NCBI RefSeq assembly: GCF_011386835.1
Contig: NC_088791.1
Span: 25,084,998-25,148,997 of the forward strand
Direction: 5' to 3'
Origin: Chrysemys picta bellii
Taxonomy: Eukaryota; Chordata; Testudines; Emydidae
Length of the DNA: 64,000 nucleotides
Below, piece after piece: positions 24,290 to 35,345 of this stretch. The translations under genes and the position numbers were made by a program. Positions within the stretch are counted from its first letter, which is position 1, and the number at the start of each line of letters is the position of its first letter. The notes beneath the pieces were generated by a model. That model did no database searches. It was not told the origin of the DNA and was given only the letters and a program-made list of their open reading frames with translations.

Positions 24290-24757
24290 GTCCCCACAGA
24301 CCAGATATACCAAAGTAAAGTGTCACTAGCTGTTGCCCGCACAACAGATGTAAAACCTGCAGATAAATGAAGAAAAAATACTAAAAAACAAAATACCCTA
24401 TCAGTGTGGGGGAACACTTTTCACAACGTTAGCACGCCATATCTGACCTCTCCGTCCTCAGCCTCAAAGGAAAGCTGCACAGCTTCAAAAGAGGACCCTG
24501 GAAACTTAAATTCATAACTCTGTGGACACCAAAAACCCTGGACTTATCAGCAACACTTGTTTTATGGCTCGTTACAACAATTTGTAACACACCCTGCTGC
24601 CTTAATCGGCCACTTCATTTTAAGTGGTCTCCTGCAGCATGTGTGAACTCCTTATGTGTAACAATCTGTCATATCTTGTATTTTGCTTAGACACTCTGGT
24701 TACCGCCTCCAGACCAGAAGAAAGAGCTCTTTGAAGCTCGAAAGCTTGTTGCTTCCA
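24290..24757 (+). mobile_element. Penelope-like element, GIY-YIG tail plus 3' region, degenerate
   Basis: Plus-strand translation, allowing frame changes, gives SVGEHFSQR near 24395. After it come RHHI, a tail near DTKNPGL and a final YNNL followed by a stop near 24585. These are the closing motifs of the PLE reverse transcriptase-GIY-YIG protein (...vGEHFn.. / ..l.T...GLN). The 3' non-coding part runs on to a hammerhead-like motif at 24715-24751. The expected 3' part of this family, with GTTGGTCCAATAAAAGATAT-type sequence (seen inverted at 56560-56755), is absent because a CR1 end begins right after. Everything upstream of the GIY-YIG tail is lost or unreadable. Confidence 0.65.
24715..24751 (+). 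ncRNA. Hammerhead-ribozyme-like motif, degenerate (PLE)
   Basis: CAGAAGA is followed by a stem GAGCT(CTTTGA)AGCTC and then GAAAGCTTGTT. This copies the hammerhead order C3-U4-G5-A6-N7-G8-A9, helix II, GAAA, short helix III. However, U4 is A and there are extra As before helix II, so this copy is almost certainly inactive. It is annotated because helix II pairs perfectly with a sequence different from that of the copy at 51669. Confidence 0.4.
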
Positions 24758-25041
24758 GTTCTCAGTGGTGGCAGATGACAGAACAAGGAGCAATGGTCTC
24801 AAGTTGCAGTGGGAGAGGTCTACGTTGGATATTAGGAAACACCATTTCACTAGGAGGGTGGTGAAGCACTGGAATGGGCTACCTATGGAGGTGGTGGAAT
24901 CTCCATCCTTAGAGATTTTTAAGGCCCGGCTTGACAAAGCCTTGGCTGGGATGATTTAGTTGGTGTTGGTCCTGCTCTGAGCAGGGGATTGGACTAGATG
25001 ACCTCCTGAGGTCTTCCAACCCTAATATTCTATGATTCTAA
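24758..25041 (+). mobile_element. CR1 LINE 3' end with ORF2 C-terminus
   Basis: The frame from about 24765 reads [20 protein letters not shown] then [12 protein letters not shown] and [18 protein letters not shown]. These are the hallmark closing residues of CR1 ORF2 (the FRVRVVKYWNKLP-like motif and the SLEIFKAKLD helix). The 3' UTR follows with TGGTCCTGCTCTGAGCAGGG, TTGGACTAGATGACCTCCTG, AGGTCTTCCAACCCTAATAT and the terminal ATTCTATGATTCTA direct repeats. The 5' end is cut at the border with the Penelope-like fragment. Coding is nearly intact here, so the insertion is moderately young. Confidence 0.88.
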
Positions 25042-25247
25042 GGCTTCCCAAACCATCCAAAACTCAAAGTGCGGAACCTTTGAGTCATTTACTTCAGTAA
25101 CTAAAAAAAGTTGTGATTTCAGTAGCTGTGAAAATTCCAAGACAGATCATTAAAGTGAGTTGAAAGATCTACCCTAAAGAACATGAAACACAAGCTGCAG
25201 GAGATCAAAGCAATCAAGAACATAACAGGCATTCCAAGATATAACAA

Positions 25248-25315
25248 TAAAGGGCCAGATTCATGCCAGATGTAATTCCACTGACTTGTATTAAGATACA
25301 CACCAGGGATAAGTC
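25248..25315. repeat. Fragment of short palindromic repeat
   Basis: GGGCCAGATTCATGCCAGATG, TTCCACTGACTTGTATT and CACACCAGGGATAAG fit the reptile repeat whose core is CATTGACTTCAATGGGA. Only part is recognisable. Confidence 0.4.
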
Positions 25316-26269
25316 TTCCCTATTTTCTTTATTAGCTGCATCTGTAAGAATTAAGTTTGTCACCTTCTGGCAATATGTAATTTCAGATGTAAAAGAGTAA
25401 AATATAACGTACCACATTTTGATTTTATCGACCAGTTCTTTGATTCACAAGCACTTTGTCACAGAGATGAAAAACAGATGCAAAGACATTTTGGGAACTA
25501 TTTAGTTCCTATTTCTGAAAATACCCAAAGCTTACAAATACTGTTAATTATTCATGTAATTTGAATATTAGAGGCACTGCGATTTTATTTTACTTCTGTA
25601 ATAAAATGCAAATAATTATTTTTTATATTTCATTAGGCAGGTTTTTATTATTATTATTAGTGCTATTATTGAACATTAAAAGGACTTAACACTAGCACTT
25701 TAAAGTTAAATTCAACTGATTAAAAATCCCAGGTTATTGGTAAACCATTGACTCATTATTTAAAACAGTTGAGACCCAGTGGGTGTATGTCTGCAGCCTT
25801 ACTATCCTGGGCTGCAAGCTTGGCAGAGATTATAAACTGAGCAAGGTTAGAGCTAATCAGGATTTGGCTAGGCAACGTCTAATGAAAACTTGAGGTGTTA
25901 GGAAAGTGATATTGGTTAATCAGTGGATGACACTCTTCTCTCTGATTTAGTACTAAGCCAGTGCCCCCAGCAAATTATGCAAGGGCACTGTTCTGGAGAA
26001 GGTACCATCTTTTTGTTTAGCTGGAAAATTGCAGTCCCGACCTGTAATTGTTGTCATGGTTACAGAGTGGTCAGAAAAAAAATGGGCACCAGGTGTGGGA
26101 TTAGACCTTAATTAGGAGAGGAACACACACAAACCATCCAAACTTCATATGTTTGGCTCCACTGCCAAAATATCATCATAACATCTATAGCCAGAAAGTT
26201 TCCTTCCTCCTACTTTTCTCAAGTCACTATTCCCCAAAACGACTGTCTAGTATCTCTTCCCCCATAGAG

Positions 26270-26335
26270 TAAACTCTCCTTTGATTTCAATGGGAGTTAG
26301 GCACCTGAATACCTTTGAGGATGTGGGACTCAGTC
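26270..26335. repeat. Fragment of short palindromic repeat (AATGGGAGTTAGGC type)
   Basis: TTTGATTTCAATGGGAGTTA then GGCACCTGAATACCTTTGAG is the right half of the dispersed palindrome whose unit is CCATTGAAATCAATGGGAGTTAGGC. The left half is missing. Confidence 0.45.
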
Positions 26336-26559
26336 ACCACTCTACTAGGTTCATGTGACTGCAATTTGTTACATAAGTGAATGTTTCTAGCTAGACATGC
26401 TCAGTTCCTGCACATGACAGGATCTCTGCTCACATGGTGGAGGTGGTGAAGACCGAGACTCCACCAAAAAGCACCTGCTAACATACCAACTGGGATGCAA
26501 GTGCAGTAACTCATGACATTCCCAGTTCATCTACTCTATTTACAGTATTAGTTCAAAGG

Positions 26560-26655
26560 AGATTTTCCAAAACACAGATGAGAGAGGCACCATTAACGTT
26601 CAATGGGCATTGGAAACTGACTGTTCTTTGTACCTTTGGAAAGCTCCCGCTTAAC
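26560..26655. repeat. Short palindromic repeat, diverged
   Basis: AAAGGAGATTTTCCAAAAC mirrors GTACCTTTGGAAAGCTCCCG. ACCATTAACGTTCAATGGGC lies in the centre. Confidence 0.5.
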
Positions 26656-27789
26656 TCATTTCCTCCTTTTTGTCACATTAAAAATCTCATGGCACTTTCT
26701 TTTCTTTCCTTTTCTTTTTTTGGCCATTGTAAGAGTGACAGCCTTAGTATGTAATATGGGTAGTTATAATCCTGCCTAAATCCCCTTCCCCCCCTTGCAG
26801 TTTCAACTGAACATGCTATTCTTTTGTTCTTTTCATAAACTTGTGCAGTAGTATTTCATAGATTGTTAAACAACCGCCATTTTCTACCACAGATGTGGCT
26901 GCATTTCAGTGGAGTGTGGAAGGGAATGAAAGCATATCTTTGTATATAGTTTTAAATGTTTGTAATATGCTTTCAGATCCTTTGGAATGAAAGTTGCTAA
27001 ATAATAGGTTATATTTATAACTACCACCACAGACTTTGTTTGTATCTGTAAAATGTCTTGACGTTAAAGCAAAGACCTGATGCTTCAGACACATTACCAA
27101 ATTCCTCTAGAATCAGAAAGGAGATGGGGTGGAGAGGAGAAAGAGAGAGAGTAAAATAATTAATTTGGTAGCGCTAAAGCATAAAATTTTGCATTTTTTC
27201 ATATTTATGTTTGTTATGGAAAAGCAATCATCTTAGTGATGGTTGAACAAACTCAAACAAACCATTATGTTTGCACACAGCTCTTAAAAGGTTTTTCTTT
27301 TGAGCGGCAAATTACTTTGCATTACTGCCCTTTGATCTACCCTAGAATTTTGATATTTTCCCATAACATTCTAAGACTAGGGGAAAACTATATTTAAATA
27401 CCACTGCATCGGTATTCTCTTTGTTAGTCAATTCCATGTTGCAACAACAATGGCTTGCTGCCAGCATTTACCGAGACTGAAGGGTGCTTTTTTCTGCATA
27501 ATTTCTTCTCATTTAAAAAGAAAAAGAAGGGGGGTGGTGAACAGATTCCATCTCAAAATGACGATGTTTAGAGATACAGAAAGTTATTGTTCTCACGTTC
27601 TTCCTCAAACATAATACATTTCCCCAAAATATAAACTGGGGGATTTACTATGTATAGGGATCTTTTGTGATATAGTCATACTGGAAATTATTTTCTTAGG
27701 GCATTTCAAATTCCCCTTACTTATAGTAGTGGTCTTAAAAAACGGATGCACACATGCCATTGTGAAAAAAACAATATAAATAAATTTCA

Positions 27790-27870
27790 AGCAAAGGGCC
27801 CAATCATGCAGTTCTTACACAGGCAAAATGTCCATTAAGGTCTCCCTGCAAGTAGTACTTCTAGGCCCAG
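27790..27870. repeat. Fragment of short dispersed repeat
   Basis: AAAGGGCCCAATCATGCAGT, TCTTACACAGGCAAAATGTC and CATTAAGGTCTCCCTGCAAG resemble the ...CAATCCTGCAG...TTACTCAGGCAAAACTCCCATTGA... repeat. Another copy lies at 30790-30905. Confidence 0.45.
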
Positions 27871-30789
27871 GAAATGGGAAATATCAGTGACATTATACAT
27901 TCTAACTTGGCAACTAATGTAATTGTTCATATAATTCACCTGTATTCACTTTTAGCAGTGGAGGATCCAAACTATTGAAAAAATTGCCATGTTATAAAAT
28001 CTGTCACTCTAGGCATAAAATTTCCATTAGTCTTCCATGATGCAATCACGGATAAAGAAAGTAAACAGGAGAGTCACTTCAGTGTGAGCTTCCATTTTGG
28101 TTATTGACTGTACAAAATCTTTACCTGTCTGCAAAAATCCCATGTGAGCTAAAGAGAGAAATGTCAAGGTTTCAGTCTTAACATGAGTCTTACAAGCAAA
28201 AGTTACATCGGCATGTAATGTAGTGATCCGTGCCTGCCCTACTGCACACCAGCAGCTCTCAGCAGCTGAACAAAGCCAGGGACTGGAGTGGAGACTTTCT
28301 AGCGCTACAGGAAGTATTGTTGGTGTTTCAGGAGGCAGCCCTTGGCTACGTCAGTATTTGATACATTGCCAAGAATGGTGCTGGGAGCAATGTTCTGTTG
28401 CAACTGCAGCCTTTAGAAAGAGAGAAAATTGAGGTCCTGCCCATTTGGGGTCATTAAAGATTCTACGGCATTTTTAGCAAGAGTTAGGAGAGTGACTGAT
28501 GACATCCCTGGCCAGAGTCTGATTTGGGTAACTACTGAGAATGGATGAACAGGCTCAGAGTAATAAGAAATCCATGCATATACCAGACACCAATGCTTCA
28601 CCCAAAACTCAAACTGAACTACATTCAACCCTTTACACGGGTCTGACATGTTTGGGTAAGGGATCTTGGGGAATGACTGGGAGCAGCAGAGTGTGTTTTG
28701 GGGCTCTCTCTGCAGGATTCCTAGCTGGTTGCAAATCTTCTCGGGGGACAGCTCAGAGAACAATTACCCTCTATCCCCTGACTACCGGGTCCCCTCTATT
28801 TTCAGAGGGCTACCCAACAGGCCCACTCACCCCTTGGTCCCTTTCCCTCTGGGTGTTTTGGAACAGGTGATAGGCCTGCAGCCACTGCGCTATATCATGG
28901 GGAGCAAGTGATTAGCCCATCCACCCTGTTTTTGACAGGTAGCAAACTGGCTCAGTCCTCAATAGGGACAGGTGATTTGCAGGGGCTGACACAGTCTTGT
29001 ACTGTGGCAGGTAGATCACTCCACTCAATCGTATTGCTGCTGGCCCTTCCTATTTTTACTGCTCTGGAACTGATCGCCCCCAAGGACGTCGTTTACTGTC
29101 ACGTGAGATTAGGGATTTCAAAATAGCCCAGACCGCTCTGCTTCGGGTCAGTGAAGTTCAACAATGCCTTTAATTTGGGGGGGGGGTGGATATGCGTTAC
29201 AATTGGCAAGAGCACAATTATAGTTGTTTCTCTGTTTCCTTTTTACATCCTGCCCCCACAGCTGACTTCAGTGGTGGTGCGTGGATATTAAAAAAGGGCA
29301 AAATTTGACTTTTTTCCAGAGCTTTCTAATTTTGATGTGAACTTGGCACATAGGATCTTTACTTGAAAAGTTTTCCCCCCACTAATTCCTTGGGAGAAAA
29401 AATAGGTTCAGGTAGATCCATGGTGTAAGCAGGAGGGAAAAAGTCAGAGGGTTACCATTTTAAGCTATAGTTTTTGCACTAAAATATTTCAAAAAATTAC
29501 CTCAACTTAAGTGAAATGTAGCTAGTGATTTAAGTATAACAGGATCTAATAGGCTGCAGCTATTTTTAAAGAGTCAAGCGGTGATGCACTGCTCCGTGTT
29601 CACAAACATGGCTCCCATTAACTCTATTGGGAGTTATAGAGCCGTATTAAGCAACAAATTAGCCCATAGATGTCTGGAAGAGGCCACTGTCACTGTGCAG
29701 CACTAGGCATTTTCATAGGCAAATTCATGAGAGCTGAGAGGCCTGAAAAGTTGAGCGCTCCTTTTATTAGTGTGAGGGGTTTTAAAATTCAGTGGAGACC
29801 CTGGACCCAGTTAGAATCCCAGCCCAAAGTGTGTTTGCCTTACACAGAATTTGCGGTTTTGACCTTTCAAATGCTATTTTTCCTCAGATATGCTCATGGT
29901 GCAAAAGCACATGACTGGCACCAGATGGGAAAATAAATATCTCCTCAGCTGGCCATGCTGCTCTCTCTCACTACATCACCCACCTCAATATTGTCTCTTC
30001 TATTTTTATCTGCAAAAAAATAAATAATTAAGCAGGCTGCTTCTGTTAAGCGTACGGTCTCCACAGAGTAAGTCATTACATCCCAGACTGACGCATAAAG
30101 CACATTTCACTTTTCACACTAATGTGCATCCTCATGATGATTTGAAACTGGCTACAACGTTACTTAGGAAAAAGAAATGTTGTAGATTTTTAGGAATAGT
30201 TCAGATATGTAAGTGCTGCCCTTCTGAAGCCCAGACTTAACCCTCAGTCAGGAGATAACATTTTCTCCGTAATAAACATGCATTTATGAAATGGAAAAGA
30301 ACATGATGCCTCTGGGTTTCTTTGTGGCTCTGCATATCCTAAGTACCATCTATCTTAAGAAAATGGGATTTACAGAATCTATCCAAATTCTATTGAGGCA
30401 GAGTAACTGAGACAAAGTCAAGGGTGATAGCAAAGACTTTCCAGAGCCTGTATGTCTTTGCATAAGGCAGAACACTGTAGATACAGTTTCAGAATAATAG
30501 GGCCCTAGACATTGCAATAGTATAGTTGTTTAGAAAAAATTGGATTTGATCGATGACATGGTCTGGCCTACAAATTTCTGCTGATTGTTGTATGCTTGTA
30601 GGGATACGTATAGTAGGTAGCAGAAAGGCCTCTTTGTTTGTACTTTGAGAGCGAAATTATATGGCTCACTAAGCAATCGACTATAATGGCTCAAAAATGC
30701 ATTTTGATTTCACCAGTATATGTTATTATTATTATACTTTTAATATACGCAAAGAAAAGTTAAACCTATATCAACGCACTTGATATTTT

Positions 30790-30905
30790 CAGTACCAAAT
30801 CCCACAGTTCTTACTCAGGCAAATCTCTTGATGTCGTTTCTACTGCCCACATCCATTGATTTCAATGAGAGTTTTGCCCACTAAGGGCTGCCGGATTTAG
30901 GTCCA
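30790..30905. repeat. Short dispersed repeat (TTACTCAGGCAAA...TTGATTTCAATG)
   Basis: TCTTACTCAGGCAAATCTCT is followed by ATCCATTGATTTCAATGAGA and GTTTTGCCCACTAAGG. The centre is self-complementary (CATTGATTTCAATG). It lies about 100 bp before the last MAGI2 acceptor without disturbing the pyrimidine tract. Confidence 0.5.
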
Positions 30906-30999
30906 GTATGGGTTTTGGATATTGTAACTGATGTTTGAAATATATGGTCCAAATTATGTGAATAATTCCTTAACTCCCTTCTCTTTGTTGTTATAACAG

Positions 31000-31802
31000 A
31001 CGAACCAAACTCCTGGAGTTCTCTCTCTGCCACCTCCCCAGGTCTGCCGGAAATAGCTATTTCCCTCGATGACATAATCTCACCATTATCTTCATCACAT
31101 CTAGCCCCACTCTCTGACCCTTCTCACCAGATAAACCCAGAACCAAGATGGGATATCAAGAGGGAACATGATGTAAGAAAACCAAAGGAGCTTTCGTCAA
31201 ATGGCCACAAAAAGAAAAGGTTAGGAGAGCAAAGAGAAAGGTCAGCAAGTCCTAAAAAGATAGACAGGACAAAGCATGAAGAGGCTTCTAGGAAAGGATA
31301 CTCAGAAGGCAAAAAAAAGACCACTGGTGGTGGCAGGCCCACCTCCGAAAGTAAGGCAGTGGGACAGAGTGTTACGATCGAGGCTGGAGCAAGAGAGCAT
31401 GTATGTGCCGGAATCAGTGACGAACATCTTGGGAGATCCAAGAAGCCGGAAAGCAAGAAAGATGGATCTCTCAGTATGAAAGAAGATTACAGATCTGGAA
31501 ATACCACAGAGAAGAAATCAGCTGCAGCTTCTGAACATGTCAAGCTTGATTTAGTTGGTGCTACAAAGACATACAGTAGCAATAGCTGCAGCTCACATGG
31601 AAGTGATATGGACCAGAACAAGAGGGACCCTGATGGGAAACGCAGTGAGTTCCCCAGGAAGGGACATCTCCATTCCATTAACACGCGCAGCATCAACAAT
31701 ACAGTTCGGAAGGCAACTGTCTCACCAGGCCCATGGAAAATTCCTGGCTCGGATAAGCTACCTAGTGTACTAAAGTCTAGCACGTCTGCCATGAGCAGAT
31801 AA
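31000..31802 (+). CDS. MAGI2: MAGI2 terminal coding exon (C-terminal tail)
   Basis: The exon follows the acceptor TTGTTGTTATAACAG and takes the split codon G|AC, continuing PEY as DEPNSWSSLSATSPGLPE. It is open for 267 residues to TAA at 31800-31802. Recognised MAGI2 blocks are the PGLPE...SLDD segment, PSDPSHQI-like SDPSHQINPEPRWDIKREHD, DVRKPKELSSNGHKKKRLGE, QRERSASP, and the closing PGPWKIPGSDKLPSVLK then SSTSAMSR. The middle is Ser/Lys/Glu-rich and disordered. From memory, the mammalian tail at the same place is Ala/Pro/Gly-rich and GC-rich, while both ends agree. The product is a PDZ/WW/guanylate-kinase scaffold acting beneath membranes at synapses, podocyte slits and junctions. No PDZ or catalytic domain lies in this exon. 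Confidence 0.96.
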
Positions 31803-33845
31803 ATAAGTGAACTGTTGCCCTCTAACTGTTTCACACTGATGCAAAACATACTTCTTAGCTTCTGTCTCACATTGATTTATTTTAATTTATTTTAACTCTC
31901 ACACATATACACAAAACACTGAGGAATGGAAACATTAATGTGTAATTCCATGACAATGTGCACAATGTCTAATAAGTTCAAGCAGCATATAGTCAACATG
32001 GAGATTTAAAACTGACCCTAAAGTCCCCAGTTCCATTTTAGGGACTTTGGCAGCTATGGAAGAAACCAAAACAATACGAAGGACAATACGTCAGAGAAGG
32101 ACAGTGCAGTGTAGCTTTAGTATTTTTATTCCACTGCATGAAGGACTTGGATTTAGTTCAAACTTTATATCAAGGAACTGGAACAAGTTAGAGCAATCAC
32201 AAACTGGAACATCGCCTTAAATAAAACTGCACGAAGCAAGCTGAAACTGAGAAAGGATATTTTAACTGAACGAAGATGTTGTAAATACATTGTTCTCAAC
32301 ATATCTAGACAAGGGTTGAAGGGTTTCTTTGAAACTATACGCCCATGACATGTCTCCATTGTTAACAATTTGGAATAGTCCACATGATACCCAGCAGCAT
32401 AGTTCACTTCATGTGTTGAGTTGGATGAGTTGGGGAATCTAGTGGATTAGTTGGTGTGATAGCATTTCTACTGCCATTTTGTGAACAAACCATATTTCTG
32501 TACATTGGAAAGGAGTTAGGGTGCAGTTGTAGTTGCAAATTATCCTCAAAAGCGATTTACCACAGGTTCCCCTAATATTACAAGTAGCACAGAAACCTCA
32601 ATTGGGCAAGCTCAAAACTGAGACTTACGGTTACAAGACCCAGGATGATTCTTAAAAGAAAAAAAGCTGCAGTTTCCTTAAAAAAAGGCCTCTCTCTCCC
32701 ACAGAAAACAATAACTTTGCTTATTAACAGTGCTATATTTCATACATCTGTACAGACTTTAGTTAAGGCATCTTTAAGTTTTGGCAGATCAGACCCTTTT
32801 AATGCACACACTAACACAGATGAGACTTGTTTCCAAGATAAAAGTTCTTAGTTTATTATATTTTCATCAGAGGAATTTTCTGTCTTTTATTTCCATCTTA
32901 CTTGTTTCTCTGTCTCGAATTTCAAGTCTCAAGTCCACCTTCCTGGGGAAGGATTCCAAATTCCATGAGTCACCATTTTATCCCCAGTAGGTTTCTTGTT
33001 TTGCCAAAAAGCTCTGGATAATACTACACTGCTTTTTTTTAAAAATGTTGATGCTATTTTTAGAAATAGATAGACATCAGTACGCTAGCAAACGCTGATC
33101 TTCATGTGCTCTGCTCAAGAGTCACATTGAGATCATCATTATCCAAACAGGTCAGCACATAACTATATGTCTCATACACTGCACTAGACTCATCCTCCCC
33201 TTAGAATGTGCAGGCATGTTTCTTCCTGTCAAACTATTTAAAAAGTCTCAAACAAAGGATTTTGCAGCTTTTAAAACCTTTTTTTAAGAAAAACTCCATT
33301 TATCATATTTAAAAAAGCACAAATCCATGTAGCTGTTGACAACTTTTATTTAATTAAAAAAAAATCTTTATCCCCTGAACTAGAAATCCAATATAATTTG
33401 CCATTAATTTATTGAATTGGATTTTGGACAATGCTTCAGTAGTGTAGATGCACGTCCCGGTATCTTATTTTCGATGTGTAAAGAAACAAATCATAAAACC
33501 TGAAAAACAATTGAGATTATGCTTGCATAAACTCTAATTTGCACAGTTCACAGCTACTCCTTGTGCGGTAATTGCTTTATGCGGCTGTAATCAATAACCT
33601 GTGAAGACAGCACATCATCTAAACCCCATTCCAAATAATATTTCTGTGTAGTGTTAGCTGTGAATTTACCCTGTACAGCTCTATCTCTATAAATATAATT
33701 CCATGTATTAATAGTCACAGAAAGGCTGTAAGTGAGCAACTATTTTTATGAAACGCACCACTATGGATAAATTAACTTTTACAGAAATCTTGTTTACTGT
33801 ATGATAATCTAAACCACTGTCAAATAAAATATATATATCCAAAAA
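31803..33845 (+). other. MAGI2: MAGI2 3' UTR (predicted)
   Basis: The sequence after the stop is AT-rich, free of recognisable transposons for about 2 kb, and contains no long frame, as expected of a conserved 3' UTR. The end is placed about 20 bases after AATAAA at 33823-33828; T-rich DNA follows (TCTTTTTTTTCAACTG and a later GAGTTTTTTTTAAG). A proximal AATAAA at 32220-32225 could give a short UTR. The length is comparable with what I recall of the mammalian UTR. Confidence 0.68.
33823..33828 (+). promoter_or_regulatory. MAGI2: Candidate MAGI2 poly(A) signal
   Basis: AATAAA in CTGTCAAATAAAATATATAT, followed within 40 bases by a T-rich tract. A second AATAAA at 33912-33917 is an alternative end. 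Confidence 0.6.
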
Positions 33846-34394
33846 TCTTTTTTTTCAACTGTACATACTGTGTATTAATTTTGAGAGTTTTTTTTAAGTG
33901 GGCTACCAAAAAATAAATGTTTGCATGCACTGGACTGGAAAGAACACACAGTTTCATTATGCAAAACATCTGGCCATGTTGATTTTTTATTCAGAGGAAA
34001 AATACAATTTCTGAATTAAAATGCAGTTAGCCAGTACAGATACCATAAAGAAAATTTATTTTGTATGTCTATATTTAGAAACAGCAAAAACTCACTTTTG
34101 GGCAAACCCCCCACTCCCCAAAAAACCTGAACTCTCCCTACCCTCCCCCCCCCCCATCATGAAATATAAAAAATAGAGATGGTCAGCCCCACAGCACTGG
34201 AAGCCAACGTTTGTGCTTATCTAATGTGGACAATTGGAATTTGGCAGTTTGAGCACTATAAAGGTTTGCTGCGTGGATTGTGGGGCATGATTTAAGTACC
34301 AAGTTACCTGATAGAAACCGTCTATCAGAATATATCAGGAAACGTCAGAGAGTAATTTTGTTGTATTGAATGGATTTAGGACACTAATGTATGT

Positions 34395-34475
34395 TATAGG
34401 GGCCTTCTCCTGCTCCCATTGAGCTTAATGGAAAAACTCCTGTTAAATTCGGTGGGCACAAGATTCAGCAAGGAT
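34395..34475. repeat. Fragment of short dispersed palindromic repeat
   Basis: CTCCTGCTCCCATTGAGCTT and AATGGAAAAACTCCTGTTAA, then GGTGGGCACAAGATTCAG, resemble the reptile element with CCATTGA...TCAATGGCAAAACTCC in its centre. Another copy is at 9960-10030. Confidence 0.45.
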
Positions 34476-34786
34476 TATTATGTAATTTGCTAACTCATGA
34501 CACCTTAGAACCATGGACACTAATAACTAAAATTGATTCCTACAGATATGAGATTTTGAAACAAAATGAACATTTTTGTTCCATTTTTTCTTAAAATGTT
34601 CTTTCATTTAGATGTTTGGAATCTGGAAAATTTCAGTTTTCCATTTTCAATATTTGGATTTTTGGCAGGGCTGGAACTCCCCTCTCTTTCCTTTTTGCCT
34701 TTGGACCCCTTTTTTCCATTGGTAAAAGACAGAGGAACTCACTGGTTAGCAACTGTTTCCCAACTTCATCTAACTGGAAAACAAAA

Positions 34787-34788
<2 letters not shown>

Positions 34789-34842
<54 letters not shown>
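34789..34842 (+). repeat. (GT)27 microsatellite
   Basis: There are twenty-seven uninterrupted GT units followed by an A run. The poly-Val/Cys open frames across it are artefacts. It is probably polymorphic. Confidence 0.95.
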
Positions 34843-34848
<6 letters not shown>

Positions 34849-35261
34849 AAAAGAGAGGCGAGAGGTCTAATAAAGGAGGGGGAATCCAGAAACCAAAAAT
34901 GAAAACCTGATTTGTTTCATTTGGGGGGCGGGTGAATTAAAAAAAATCAGCATTTTAAGTTGAAGCAAAACAAAAATATGGCTTGTTTCAAATGGCAATT
35001 CAAAATTAAATGAAGCTTTTGTTTTGAAATTTCCTGAAGGAAAAATCAATTTTTCATTTAAATTACAGTTTGCCTGGAAAAAAATCTTTTCAATTAAACT
35101 TTATTTGTCAGCAGGAAAATTTTCCACATGAATATTTCCCACCAGTTGCACTAATAGCTTTGTTGTTTTTTACTATTACAATACCTAACAAAACAAATAC
35201 ACCATGGCTTTAGACCTCTGGTCATAAGGGAACTGTCTATCATTCCCATGTCTAGATTGGT

Positions 35262-35345
35262 GAATAAGGGTCTGATTCAAACCCCACTGAAGTCAATGAG
35301 AATCCTTCCATTGACTTCAAAGCAGTTTGGAACAGATTCTAAATT
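35262..35345. repeat. Short palindromic repeat (CATTGACTTCAA core)
   Basis: GGTCTGATTCAAACCCCACT and AAGCAGTTTGGAACAGATTC mirror each other around TGAAGTCAATGAGAATCCTT and CCATTGACTTCA, an almost complete hairpin of about 75 bp. Confidence 0.6.

Noticed and set aside
28223..29126. Possible exon cluster with several plus-strand frames of 69-109 codons
   Set aside because: The frames overlap in different phases, show no recognisable protein family and lack convincing splice-site pairs. They sit inside the MAGI2 intron.
31276..31479. Alternative frames within the last MAGI2 exon
   Set aside because: The frame starting at 31002 matches MAGI2 from the splice site to the stop. Overlapping frames in other phases are shadows.
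34566..34870. Frames with Val-Cys repeats and similar Tyr-Ile and Cys-Val repeats at 24214 and 42010
   Set aside because: These are translations of (GT)n, (TA)n and (AC)n microsatellites.
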